Below are positions 44,684 through 51,983 of a stretch of 64,000 bases of DNA, piece after piece (position 1 is the stretch's first letter; each line of letters starts with the position of its first letter). The stretch spans positions 66,344 to 130,343 of the forward strand of contig CAZCGU010000010.1 of assembly GCA_964498525.1 (NCBI GenBank), in the 5' to 3' direction. Source of the stretch: DTU098 sp964498525. GTDB taxonomy: Bacteria > Bacillota > Desulfotomaculia > Desulfotomaculales > Pelotomaculaceae. The position numbers were made by a program, and so were the translations under genes. Below the pieces are notes generated by a model that was not told where the DNA came from, searched no databases, and worked only from the letters and a program-made list of their open reading frames with translations.

Positions 44684-44730
44684 AAAAAAGCACCTGTAAC
44701 CAGGTAGATGACAGGTTTACAGGTGCTTTT
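44684..44730 (-). terminator. terminator of the hdr-flx operon (bidirectional)
   Basis: AAAAGCACCTGTAA / TTTACAGGTGCTTTT long stem with A and T runs on both sides, 28 nt past the flxA stop. Confidence 0.88.
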
Positions 44731-44757
44731 CCCTTGCAATCACTCATCAATGTTTCT

Positions 44758-45600
44758 TTAGTATTCAGGTGGCAACTCCTTTAACTGAGCCAGGTTAAAC
44801 ACCGGTCCGTCAATACACACGTACTTGCTGCCGATGTTGCAGCGGCCGCACTTTCCTATGCCGCACTTCATTCTCATTTCCAAAGTGGTGATGATTTGTT
44901 CGTCGGCAAATTTCAGCTTTTCCATAACCGCCAGCGTAAACTTAATCATAATCGGCGGCCCGCAGATAATGGCGACCTTATTATTGGGCGACGGATTAAC
45001 CTCTTCCACGTAATTGGGAACAAACCCCACGTGCCCGTCCCATCCCTCTTCCGGACGGTCCAGGGTGGTGTAAACCTTGGTGTTGGGGCAATTAGGCCAG
45101 CGTTCAAAAAGATCGTGCTTAAAGCACAGGTCCAGATATGAACGGGCGCCATAAAGTATCTCTACTTTGCCGAAATCCTTCCGGTATTGATCGGACAAAG
45201 CAAAGTCAATCAGGGAGCGGATTGGCGCCAGGGCAATCCCGCCGCCTACAAAGAAAAGGTCCTTCCCCTTCATCATTTCATAGGGAAACCAGTTGCCGTA
45301 GGGCCCCCGGACACCGATCTTCTGGCCTACTTCGATCTGGTGCAGGACATTTGTCAGTCTTCCAACCCTTCTCACACTGAATTCAAGAAACTTCCCCCGG
45401 GTCGGAGCAGACGTAATGGAGATGGTAGCCTCGCCCTCTCCAAATACTGACAATTGGGCTACCTGTCCGGGCTTGTTACCAAAGTCCTCCATTACCTGGG
45501 GATCGTCAAACTCCACTGTAAATGTTTTAACATCGCCGGTCTCGTCAACGATTTTAGTAACAGTAGCAGGGTAAGGCGTCAAAGGAGAAGGATTATGCAT
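44758..45600 (-). CDS. flxA: FlxA-like FAD/NAD(P)H-binding oxidoreductase subunit
   Basis: 280 residues of the ferredoxin-reductase/PyrK/AsrB type. An FAD-binding barrel at the N-terminus (FSVRRVGRLTNVLHQ, VGQKIGVRGPYGNWFP) is followed by an NAD(P)-binding fold with FFVGGGIALAPIRSLIDFAL near 115 and AIICGPPIMIKF near 210. A C-terminal [2Fe-2S] site CGIGKCGRCNIGSKYVC lies near 243-260. In Flx-Hdr complexes this subunit oxidises NADH and feeds electrons to FlxB/FlxC and, through FlxD, to HdrA. It overlaps flxB by 8 nt and is last in the operon. Confidence 0.88.
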   Translation of the reverse strand: MHNPSPLTPYPATVTKIVDETGDVKTFTVEFDDPQVMEDFGNKPGQVAQLSVFGEGEATISITSAPTRGKFLEFSVRRVGRLTNVLHQIEVGQKIGVRGPYGNWFPYEMMKGKDLFFVGGGIALAPIRSLIDFALSDQYRKDFGKVEILYGARSYLDLCFKHDLFERWPNCPNTKVYTTLDRPEEGWDGHVGFVPNYVEEVNPSPNNKVAIICGPPIMIKFTLAVMEKLKFADEQIITTLEMRMKCGIGKCGRCNIGSKYVCIDGPVFNLAQLKELPPEY

Positions 45601-46633
45601 TCTGCCCCACCTCCTTCAGGTCTTTAATGATTTGGGTGATGTCGATATTCACCGGACATTTGGAAATACACCTTCCACAGCCGACACAGCCGTCCAGGTT
45701 ATAGCGGTCCAGGTGATATTTAAGCTTGTGCATAAAGCGGTTGCGTACACGTTCCTTCTGGGAAGGGCGGGGGTTGTGGCCCCCTGCCATGAGCGTAAAT
45801 TCCGGGAACATGCAGGAATCCCAGCAGCGGAAGCGGTCCCCCGTAACTTCCCCGGTCACGAAATCAAAGATATCAAAGCAGTGGCAGGTGGGGCAGACAT
45901 AGGTGCAGATACCGCAGCCCAGGCATTTCCTGAAAACCTTGTCCCAGTAAGGCAACTCAAAATTCTCGTCGAGTACCTGCTTGACTCCCTCCAGGTCCAC
46001 TTTTCTCCTAAACTGTCCCTCCAATTTTTTCGCCTGTTCTTCTTTTGCTTTGGCCAGCTTGTCTATATCTTCCTTGCCGAAGTACTGGCCGTAGGCTTCC
46101 ACCAGGTCTTTTCCTTTTTCTGTATTGATTTCAACGTAATACTTGTCGCCCAATTCTGTAAACATCAGGTCGGCGCCCTTCCCGTCACAGGGCCCGCTGT
46201 TGAAAGCGGTGCAAAAACAGGTGCTTAGGATTGTAGTGCAGCTTAAACCGATGATTACCGTGTTTTCCCTCTTTTCGAGGTAGTATTTGTCCAGAAACTT
46301 ACCCTCGAAAACGGGATCAAGGGCTAAAATGGCCTTAATGTCACAGGGACGCACACCAAAGATGGCCGTTTTAGGGGAGTCGTCCGTTTCTTTCATTTCC
46401 AGGGTATCCCCCGTATAGGTATAGGAAATGGTTTTTTCCGTCTGGGGAAATAAACAGCCCTTTGGTGAAACATCTGAATTGGTGTAATCCAGTTGGACTT
46501 CATTGGCGCCGGATACTTGTTTAAACAAGGTAACGGTTTCCTCCTCGCGAACCGGAGCGACCAGGATGTAGTCCCGCGCCAATTTATCCAGCAATTCAGG
46601 CAGTTGTCCTTTATTTACAACCCTCGAGTCCAT
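45593..46633 (-). CDS. flxB: FlxB-like iron-sulfur subunit
   Basis: 346 residues of the hydrogenase/sulfite reductase iron-sulfur subunit type (HydB/AsrA-like). Two ferredoxin-like sites are visible near the C-terminus: CLGCGICTYVCPTCHCFD near 240 and CVGCGRCISKCPVNI near 320. The N-terminal two thirds include a PKTAIFGVRPCDIKAILALD segment and a CFCTAFNSGPC cysteine group. It relays electrons between FlxA and FlxC/FlxD. FlxB versus FlxC naming is by order only. It follows flxC after 15 nt. Confidence 0.85.
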   Translation of the reverse strand: MDSRVVNKGQLPELLDKLARDYILVAPVREEETVTLFKQVSGANEVQLDYTNSDVSPKGCLFPQTEKTISYTYTGDTLEMKETDDSPKTAIFGVRPCDIKAILALDPVFEGKFLDKYYLEKRENTVIIGLSCTTILSTCFCTAFNSGPCDGKGADLMFTELGDKYYVEINTEKGKDLVEAYGQYFGKEDIDKLAKAKEEQAKKLEGQFRRKVDLEGVKQVLDENFELPYWDKVFRKCLGCGICTYVCPTCHCFDIFDFVTGEVTGDRFRCWDSCMFPEFTLMAGGHNPRPSQKERVRNRFMHKLKYHLDRYNLDGCVGCGRCISKCPVNIDITQIIKDLKEVGQNA

Positions 46634-46648
46634 CTCAGTACCACCTTT

Positions 46649-47611
46649 TTAGTTAAACTCCTCTGGGTCGCCTGTTGTAAACTCACCCAGGGGTGATGCT
46701 AAACCTGCTTCGGATCCGGGCGTGGGAGTATCAAACAGGTCCCCTAGATCTTTCAGGATCTTCTGGTTCAATTTGCGCAGAGGTATATCAACCGGACAAA
46801 CCCTGTCGCATTCACCGCAGTCGACACAACGTCCGGCCACGTGAAATGCCCTGATCAAATGAAACGCGGTGTTTTCGGAAAGGTTGTTCCTCTTTGAAAC
46901 CCAGGCGGGTTGCATCTGGTCGAAAACACACAGGCGGCAGGTGCAAACTGTACAGACGTTGCGGCAGGCATAGCAACGCAGGCAGCGGTCGAATTGTTTG
47001 TCCCAGAAGGCGCTTCTCTCATTTGTTCCCAATTGTTCCAGAGTCTTTACTTCGGCAAACCTGTCCTCGTAATTCCTAACCGTCTGTCCTTTCCCGATTG
47101 TTATGTCGGACACGACAGGATTTGGGTTCTCGCAAACAAGGCATTTGTGCAACATGGTTTCTTTTTTATCAAATTTATAATCCCCGGCATCAGTATTTAT
47201 GGTAAAACTTTCCCCATCGTCACTGAACCCTTTCAAATTCGCCGCAGGATCCACGGCGGCCGCCACAATATGCCAGTCCAGCTGACCAGGACAGGGCACT
47301 CCCAATACAATCACCTTTTCCCGGTCAATCTGGTTATCTTCCAATAACCTGTTAACCGACCTGGAATCACACCCTTTTACAACAACCGCTACTTTCCCAG
47401 GGAGGTTGCGGTAATCAATCAGATATTTAACCAGGTTATTGGCGCAGAACGGACCCCAGGTCAGGTCGGACACCTCTTCGGGGCTTTTAATAAATATAGG
47501 GGTTGTCCGGGCTAACTCCGTTCCTTCGCCAAAGCCGATTACCATTTCTACCTTTTTTTCTTCCAGGAGCTTTTTGGCCTGCTCCCTTAGCTGCTGAATT
47601 ACGTCCATCAT
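46649..47611 (-). CDS. flxC: FlxC-like iron-sulfur subunit
   Basis: 320 residues. The N-terminal half contains VVVKGCDSRSVNRLLEDNQ and VLGVPCPGQLDW, resembling the FrhB-type region of coenzyme F420 hydrogenase beta subunits. Two cysteine clusters follow: CLRCYACRNVCTVCTCRLC near 210 and CVDCGECDRVCPVDI near 263. The start ATG at 47611 overlaps the stop of the read-through flxD frame as ATGA. That coupling is strong evidence that ribosomes reach the distal flxD stop. Confidence 0.85.
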   Translation of the reverse strand: MMDVIQQLREQAKKLLEEKKVEMVIGFGEGTELARTTPIFIKSPEEVSDLTWGPFCANNLVKYLIDYRNLPGKVAVVVKGCDSRSVNRLLEDNQIDREKVIVLGVPCPGQLDWHIVAAAVDPAANLKGFSDDGESFTINTDAGDYKFDKKETMLHKCLVCENPNPVVSDITIGKGQTVRNYEDRFAEVKTLEQLGTNERSAFWDKQFDRCLRCYACRNVCTVCTCRLCVFDQMQPAWVSKRNNLSENTAFHLIRAFHVAGRCVDCGECDRVCPVDIPLRKLNQKILKDLGDLFDTPTPGSEAGLASPLGEFTTGDPEEFN

Positions 47612-48042
47612 ACGATATCATCCCTCATTTTTTTATTGGGACCCAGGGATTTTGTTTGTTTGGCCAGCTCCTTGATAGTCGCGGCGAATTTTGCGCCTTC
47701 TGAACCGGAAATCCAGCGGGCATTAAAGCGGCCCGGCTCGAAGCCCACATACTCCAGAAGCCGTTTAAAAACCAGGAAGCGCCGCCGTGTAAAATAGTTG
47801 CCACTAGCATAGTGGCATTCCCCCGGGTGTCACCCTGATACCAGAACACTGTCCGCGCCCTTTTGGAAGGCCCTCAAAATAAACTGAGGGTTTACCCTGC
47901 CGGAACAGGGAACGCGAATGACACGAATATTAGAAGGGTATTTCATCCGGGTGACCCCGGCCAGGTCTGCACCGGCGTAACTACACCAGTTACAGGTAAA
48001 ACCAACTATTTTAGGCTCAAATTCCTTTGTCTCTACCGACAT
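47608..48042 (-). CDS. flxD: FlxD/MvhD-like electron-transfer subunit, predicted selenoprotein (Sec71)
   Basis: 144 residues if the TGA at 47830-47832 is read as selenocysteine. Before it the frame gives IVGFTCNWCSYAGADLAG, IRVIRVPCSGRVN and FQKGADSVLVSG. After it the same frame continues with HPGECHYASGNYFTRRRF, YVGFEPGRFNARWISGSEG and a final KKMRDDIV. MvhD/FrhD proteins have a cysteine at exactly this point (GCHxGxCHY), and it is selenocysteine in VhuD-type proteins of Methanococcus. A hairpin fitting a bacterial SECIS element follows (47799-47817). The ATG has GGAGGTG upstream and overlaps the hdrA end by 10 nt. MvhD binds a [2Fe-2S] cluster and passes electrons to HdrA. Confidence 0.88.
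47799..47817 (-). promoter_or_regulatory. SECIS-like hairpin in flxD
   Basis: On the mRNA strand TGCCACTA-TGC-TAGTGGCA forms a perfect 8-bp stem with a three-base loop whose second base is G. The loop begins 20 nt after the TGA, inside the 16-37 nt window of bacterial SECIS elements read by SelB. Confidence 0.75.
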
Positions 48043-50015
48043 AGGGCATCCACCTCCGAGAGCACTTGATCATTCGTGAATCCCTTCAGGTTTGCCGCGC
48101 CCGAGCGGCAGGCCACCGTGCAGTTGCCGCAACCCTGGCAAAGCCCGGTATTAACGCTGGCGACCAATCTCTCCACAGGTTTACCGCCAACCCGTTCGGT
48201 GATGGTTTTCTCTTCGATGGCTTTATAGGGGCAGACACCTTTGCAAACCAGGCAACCTGAACATAAGGCTTCGTTAATATGGCAAATCATCGGGTCAGTG
48301 GCAAGTTCATCGTGGGATAAAAGCGCGCATACCTTGGCGGCTGCGCCGCTGGCCTGGGCCACCGTATCGGGAATATCCTTGGGCCCCTGACAGGCCCCCG
48401 CAAGGAACAGGCCTGCAGTCATGGTTTCCACGGGCCTTAATTTGGGGTGCGCCTCCTGGAAGAATCCATCCTTATCAGTTGGGCAACTGACCAGGTTGGC
48501 AATCTTATCGTATCCGGCGCTGGGAACCATAGCTGTGGCAAGCACCACCAGATCGGCTTCCACCTCCACGGGTCTTCCCAGCAGCGTATCGGTGCCCATT
48601 ACAATCAGTTTGTCACCCGACTGATAAATCTTGGAAACGCGGCCCCGGATATACTGGACGCCCTCCAGCACCGTGCGCCGGTAAAATTCATCGTAAGCCT
48701 TGCCCGGTGTCCTCACATCCATATAGAAAACGTAGGCGCTGGAATCGGAGATCTTGTCCAGTACCTGGTGCGCGTGCTTGGCAGTATACATGCAGCAGGC
48801 GCGGGAGCAGTACTCCTTGCCCTTGCTTTCATCCCTGGAACCGACGCATTTGATGAAAACAACCGATTTGGGTTCTTTACCGTCAGACGGGCGGATGATT
48901 TTGCCCTCGGTAAGGCCGGAAGCATTGGACATGCGTTCAAAGTGAAGGCCGGAAATAACATCTTTAAATCGTCCGTACCCATACTCCCCGTAAGCTTCTT
49001 CCCAGTTGAAAAGGTCAAAGCCGGTGGCCACGACAATGGCTCCAACTTTTTCCTGAATCAATTCATCTTTCTGTTCAAAATCAATGGCTTCGACGGGGCA
49101 AACCTTTTTGCAGATCCCGCACTTGCCTGATTTCAGGTAACGGCAATTTTCCGCGTCAATCACAGGCTTATTGGGCACCGCTGTGGGAAAGTCGAGGTAG
49201 ATAGCCTTTCTTTTGCCCAGGCCGAAATCATATTCACTGGGGATCTTGGTAGGGCATTTTTCAATGCATGTGCCGCAGCCTGTACATTTGCTGTGATCAA
49301 CATAACGGGCCTTCTGCTTAATGGTGACTTCAAAGTTCCCGATGTAACCGCCCACATCAACTACTTCGCTGTAAGTCATTAGCTTAATGTTGGGATGCTG
49401 CGCCGCAGCAACCATTTTAGGCGTGCTAATTCAGGCAGAGCAGTCGAGGGTGGGAAAAGTCTTGTCCAGCATAGCCATCTTTCCGCCGATGGTTGGTTCC
49501 CGCTCAACCAGAATAACTTCGTGGCCGCTGTCCGCAATATCAATGGCAACCTGCATCCCGGCAATGCCGCCGCCAATGACAAGCGCCCTTTTAGTTACCG
49601 GGATATATGATTCAAATAGGGGTTCAACCCTGGATACCTTGGCCAGGGCCCGCTTAATCAAGGCTACTGCTTTCCTGGCAGCCTTCTCCTTTTCATCGGA
49701 GTGAACCCAGGTACACTGTTCGCGGATATTTGCCATTTCAAACATGTACGGGTTCAGGCCGGCTTTGGCTACTGTTTTGCGGAAGGTCGGCTCGTGAAGC
49801 CTCGGCGTGCAGGACGCCACCACCACCCTGTCCAAGTTGTGTTCCTTGATGGCCTTTATAATTGTATCCTGGCCAGGCTCCGAACACATATACTTGTAAT
49901 CTGTGGCATATACGACCCCTGGGAATTTGCTCGCTTCCTGGACGACTGCGGGAACATCTATAACTCCGCCGATGTTAGAGCCGCACCAGCAAACGAAGAG
50001 ACCAATCCTTTTCAT
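48033..50015 (-). CDS. hdrA: heterodisulfide reductase subunit A, predicted selenoprotein (Sec195)
   Basis: 660 residues if the TGA at 49431-49433 is read through. The N-terminal domain has VCWCGSNIGGVIDV and VVASCTPRLHEPTF. The FAD-binding VIGGGIAGMQVAIDIADSG lies at about 146. DKTFPTLDCSA then the TGA then ISTPKMVAAAQHPNIK matches the family, where the TGA position is a conserved Cys (DCSxCIL.PKMV); Methanocaldococcus HdrA carries selenocysteine there. Ferredoxin motifs follow: CTGCGTCIEKCP near 244, CGICKKVCP near 295, and CSGCLVCKGVCP and CQGCGNCTVAC near the C-terminus. HdrA is the flavin subunit thought to bifurcate electrons. Start has AGGAG upstream. Reading two separate genes here would break the FAD domain. 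Confidence 0.9.
49393..49413 (-). promoter_or_regulatory. SECIS-like hairpin in hdrA
   Basis: On the mRNA strand TGCTGC-GGC-GCAGCA (6 bp, loop GGC) is extended by GG/CC across one T-T mismatch. The loop starts 26 nt after the TGA and its first base is G, matching the bacterial SECIS pattern. Confidence 0.7.
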
Positions 50016-50040
50016 ATTCCATCGCTCCTGTAGGAATTAA

Positions 50041-50904
50041 TTAACCAACCTTGCTCAATATTTTCTGGGTGTCGGTGAAGTGTGTTTTAAGCCCGAGTTC
50101 GTCGTGACTTATCCCCATGGCCAACCCTAAAAGCTCGGTAAAATAAAACACCGGTATTTCATAGTTGGTGCCAAGTTGTTTATTAACACTCTTCTGGTGC
50201 CAGTCAAGGTTTAGGTGACAGAAAGGGCAGGCTACGGCCACACAATCGGCGCCGCTTTCCACCAAACTCTTAAGGATTTTATTAATCATCCTTACGGCAA
50301 TCCCTAAATTGGAGACACCCAGGGACGCTCCGCAGCACTCGGTCTTATGGGCCCAATCCAGCGCTTCCGCCCCGGCCAGCTGCATCATATTGTCCATAAA
50401 CATGGGGTTTTCGGGATCGTCAAAGCCGGTTATTTTAGGCGGTCTGACCAGCAAACAGCCGTAATAGGAAGCAACTTTCAGTCCGCTCAAGGGCTTCACT
50501 ATGTGGGACTTGAGCAGGTCCTGATCGACGATGCCGATAGCCTCCACCAGGGACTTGACCTTGAGAGTACCTTTATATTCCTTCCCTGTTACCTTGTTTA
50601 CCTTTTCCTTGATTTCTTTGTTTTCTTTCATTTCAATATTGGCATTGGCCAATTGCTGGTAGCAGGCCGCGCAACCGGTGGTTAAATTGTCCAGGCCCAT
50701 TTCTTCCGCTATGGCCAGGTTGCGTGCCGGCAAAGCGACATTTAATAAATGGCTTTTACCATGCGACGCAGTTGCACCGCAACAACTCCAGTCGGTAATT
50801 TCAATTAGTTCCATACCCAGTTTTTTGGCCACCGCCTGGGTCGAGGACTCATATTCCTTGCCGGTACCGTGAGAGCTGCATCCTGGAAAGTAAGCGTATC
50901 TCAT
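50041..50904 (-). CDS. hdrB: heterodisulfide reductase subunit B
   Basis: 287 residues with both cysteine-rich CCG domains complete. The first has YFPGCSSHGTGKEYESS, DWSCCGATASHG near 40 and TGCAACYQQ near 77. The second has YYGCLLVRPP near 148, ECCGASLGVSN near 190 and VACPFCHLNLD near 220. In HdrB these bind the noncubane [4Fe-4S] clusters where disulfide reduction occurs. In bacteria without methanogenic CoM-CoB the true substrate is not settled. Start ATG overlaps the hdrC stop (ATGA). Confidence 0.95.
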   Translation of the reverse strand: MRYAYFPGCSSHGTGKEYESSTQAVAKKLGMELIEITDWSCCGATASHGKSHLLNVALPARNLAIAEEMGLDNLTTGCAACYQQLANANIEMKENKEIKEKVNKVTGKEYKGTLKVKSLVEAIGIVDQDLLKSHIVKPLSGLKVASYYGCLLVRPPKITGFDDPENPMFMDNMMQLAGAEALDWAHKTECCGASLGVSNLGIAVRMINKILKSLVESGADCVAVACPFCHLNLDWHQKSVNKQLGTNYEIPVFYFTELLGLAMGISHDELGLKTHFTDTQKILSKVG

Positions 50905-51482
50905 TTCACACCACCTTCCATTTTCCGGACTTCTGAAAAGATCCGGGCAACCTCAGCCGCACCCTTAACCTTGGAAGGCAAAAGATTGAGTTTACCTTTT
51001 TGCAGCATAGGCATGCCCATGTTCGCATTGTTAAATAACTTCCCGCTTTTTAAATTGTTTTGGAGAACCAAACCGACTTCATAGGTGCGGCCAAACTTCT
51101 CTACGGTACCCAGCAAAGCGTTGTACATAACCTCCACGTACTTGGCTTTGCCGGCAGGGGCCGTACCGCTTTTTCCCGCCATGATCCTCAGCGCCGCCAT
51201 CACGTTCGCTATCTCTACATTGCACGGGCAGCGGGTTGTACAGGTGGAGCAGGAAGAGCAGATCCAGATCGTATTGCTCTTCAGCAGCTCATCTTTCATC
51301 CCCAGCTGAACCATGCGGATAACCTGGTTTGGCGTGTAATCCATAGCAAACGCCACAGGGCAACCGGCAGTACACTTGCCGCACTGGTAGCAGTGCTGAA
51401 CAGGCTGTCCACTTTCCTCGCCTATTTGTTGAGTAAAGTCGACATTCTTGGAAATTGACTGACTAAGATTAATCGACTCCAT
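50901..51482 (-). CDS. hdrC: heterodisulfide reductase subunit C
   Basis: 193 residues with two [4Fe-4S] motifs, CYQCGKCTAGCPVAF near 33 and CSSCSTCTTRCPCNV near 75. It wires HdrA to HdrB. The C-terminal part is a helical region (YVEVMYNALLGTVEKFGRTY). GAGGAG precedes the ATG. It is the first gene of the seven-gene run hdrC-hdrB-hdrA-flxD-flxC-flxB-flxA, in which all junctions overlap or are under 30 nt. Confidence 0.95.
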   Translation of the reverse strand: MESINLSQSISKNVDFTQQIGEESGQPVQHCYQCGKCTAGCPVAFAMDYTPNQVIRMVQLGMKDELLKSNTIWICSSCSTCTTRCPCNVEIANVMAALRIMAGKSGTAPAGKAKYVEVMYNALLGTVEKFGRTYEVGLVLQNNLKSGKLFNNANMGMPMLQKGKLNLLPSKVKGAAEVARIFSEVRKMEGGVK

Positions 51483-51983
51483 AACAGACTCCTCTTTATC
51501 AGATTAATTATATAACATAATAATACTATTTACTTTTGACCCCATTCCCGTCAAAGCACCCGCCAAATTTGGCGCATGATTTATCACCCCTTTGCTTCCG
51601 CTTGTCCGTGTCAGGGGTTCAGTAAACTCCTCCGTGATATCTGAAAATGACTGAAATAACACGCATTTTGCTTACCATTTTAATATATCACCCACTATTG
51701 TAATTGTAAATGCTTTTCGCGAACAAAAGCTTTGCAGTTTTATGGAAGGTGAAGACAGTTTATCAAGGCTTAAAAAACTTTTGTTAAAAACGGAGGGCAG
51801 TTTCAGGTAAGGCGAAGGGCAGACGGTAAAGCCTGCCCGAGTTGGTTACTTGACGAATCTCATTAAAAGTGTTCTCAAGAATGATGGCAGCCTTATAAAA
51901 TATACACGCAAATTGTTCACATCCCTTCGTTAAGTTAGCTGTTAATATAGTATTTCATTATAGATCTGAATGTGCTATTTTTT
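51483..51983. other. intergenic region upstream of the hdr-flx operon
   Basis: 501 nt between the dinG stop and the hdrC start, both on the minus strand, so it should contain the hdr promoter. A TATAAT lies in an AT-rich stretch 28-33 nt before hdrC but has no clean -35. A perfect 14-nt palindrome CGCCAAATTTGGCG is at 51561-51574, about 80 nt upstream. A GGGCAG...CTGCCC pairing is visible near 51817-51838 but I could not match it to a known riboswitch. Confidence 0.45.
51561..51574. promoter_or_regulatory. 14-nt palindrome upstream of hdr-flx operon
   Basis: CGCCAAATTTGGCG is a perfect inverted repeat about 80 nt before the hdrC start, just upstream of a TTGACG on the minus strand. It may be an operator; the regulator is unknown. 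Confidence 0.35.

Noticed and set aside
47625..47849. Separate small gene on the minus strand overlapping the flxD C-terminal half
   Set aside because: It is in another frame, gives no family similarity and lacks a ribosome binding site; the flxD frame through the TGA explains the region.
49415..49433. hdrA read as two genes or as a pseudogene broken by a nonsense mutation
   Set aside because: The frame is unchanged across the TGA, similarity to HdrA continues immediately, the TGA replaces a known Cys/Sec position, and a SECIS-like hairpin follows. A random nonsense mutation would not explain the same event in the next gene.
51780..51860. Possible riboswitch or structured RNA in the hdr upstream region
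   Set aside because: The GGGCAG/CTGCCC pairing is short and I could not match it to any known class. The region is about 350 nt from hdrC; a covariance-model (Rfam) search would decide.
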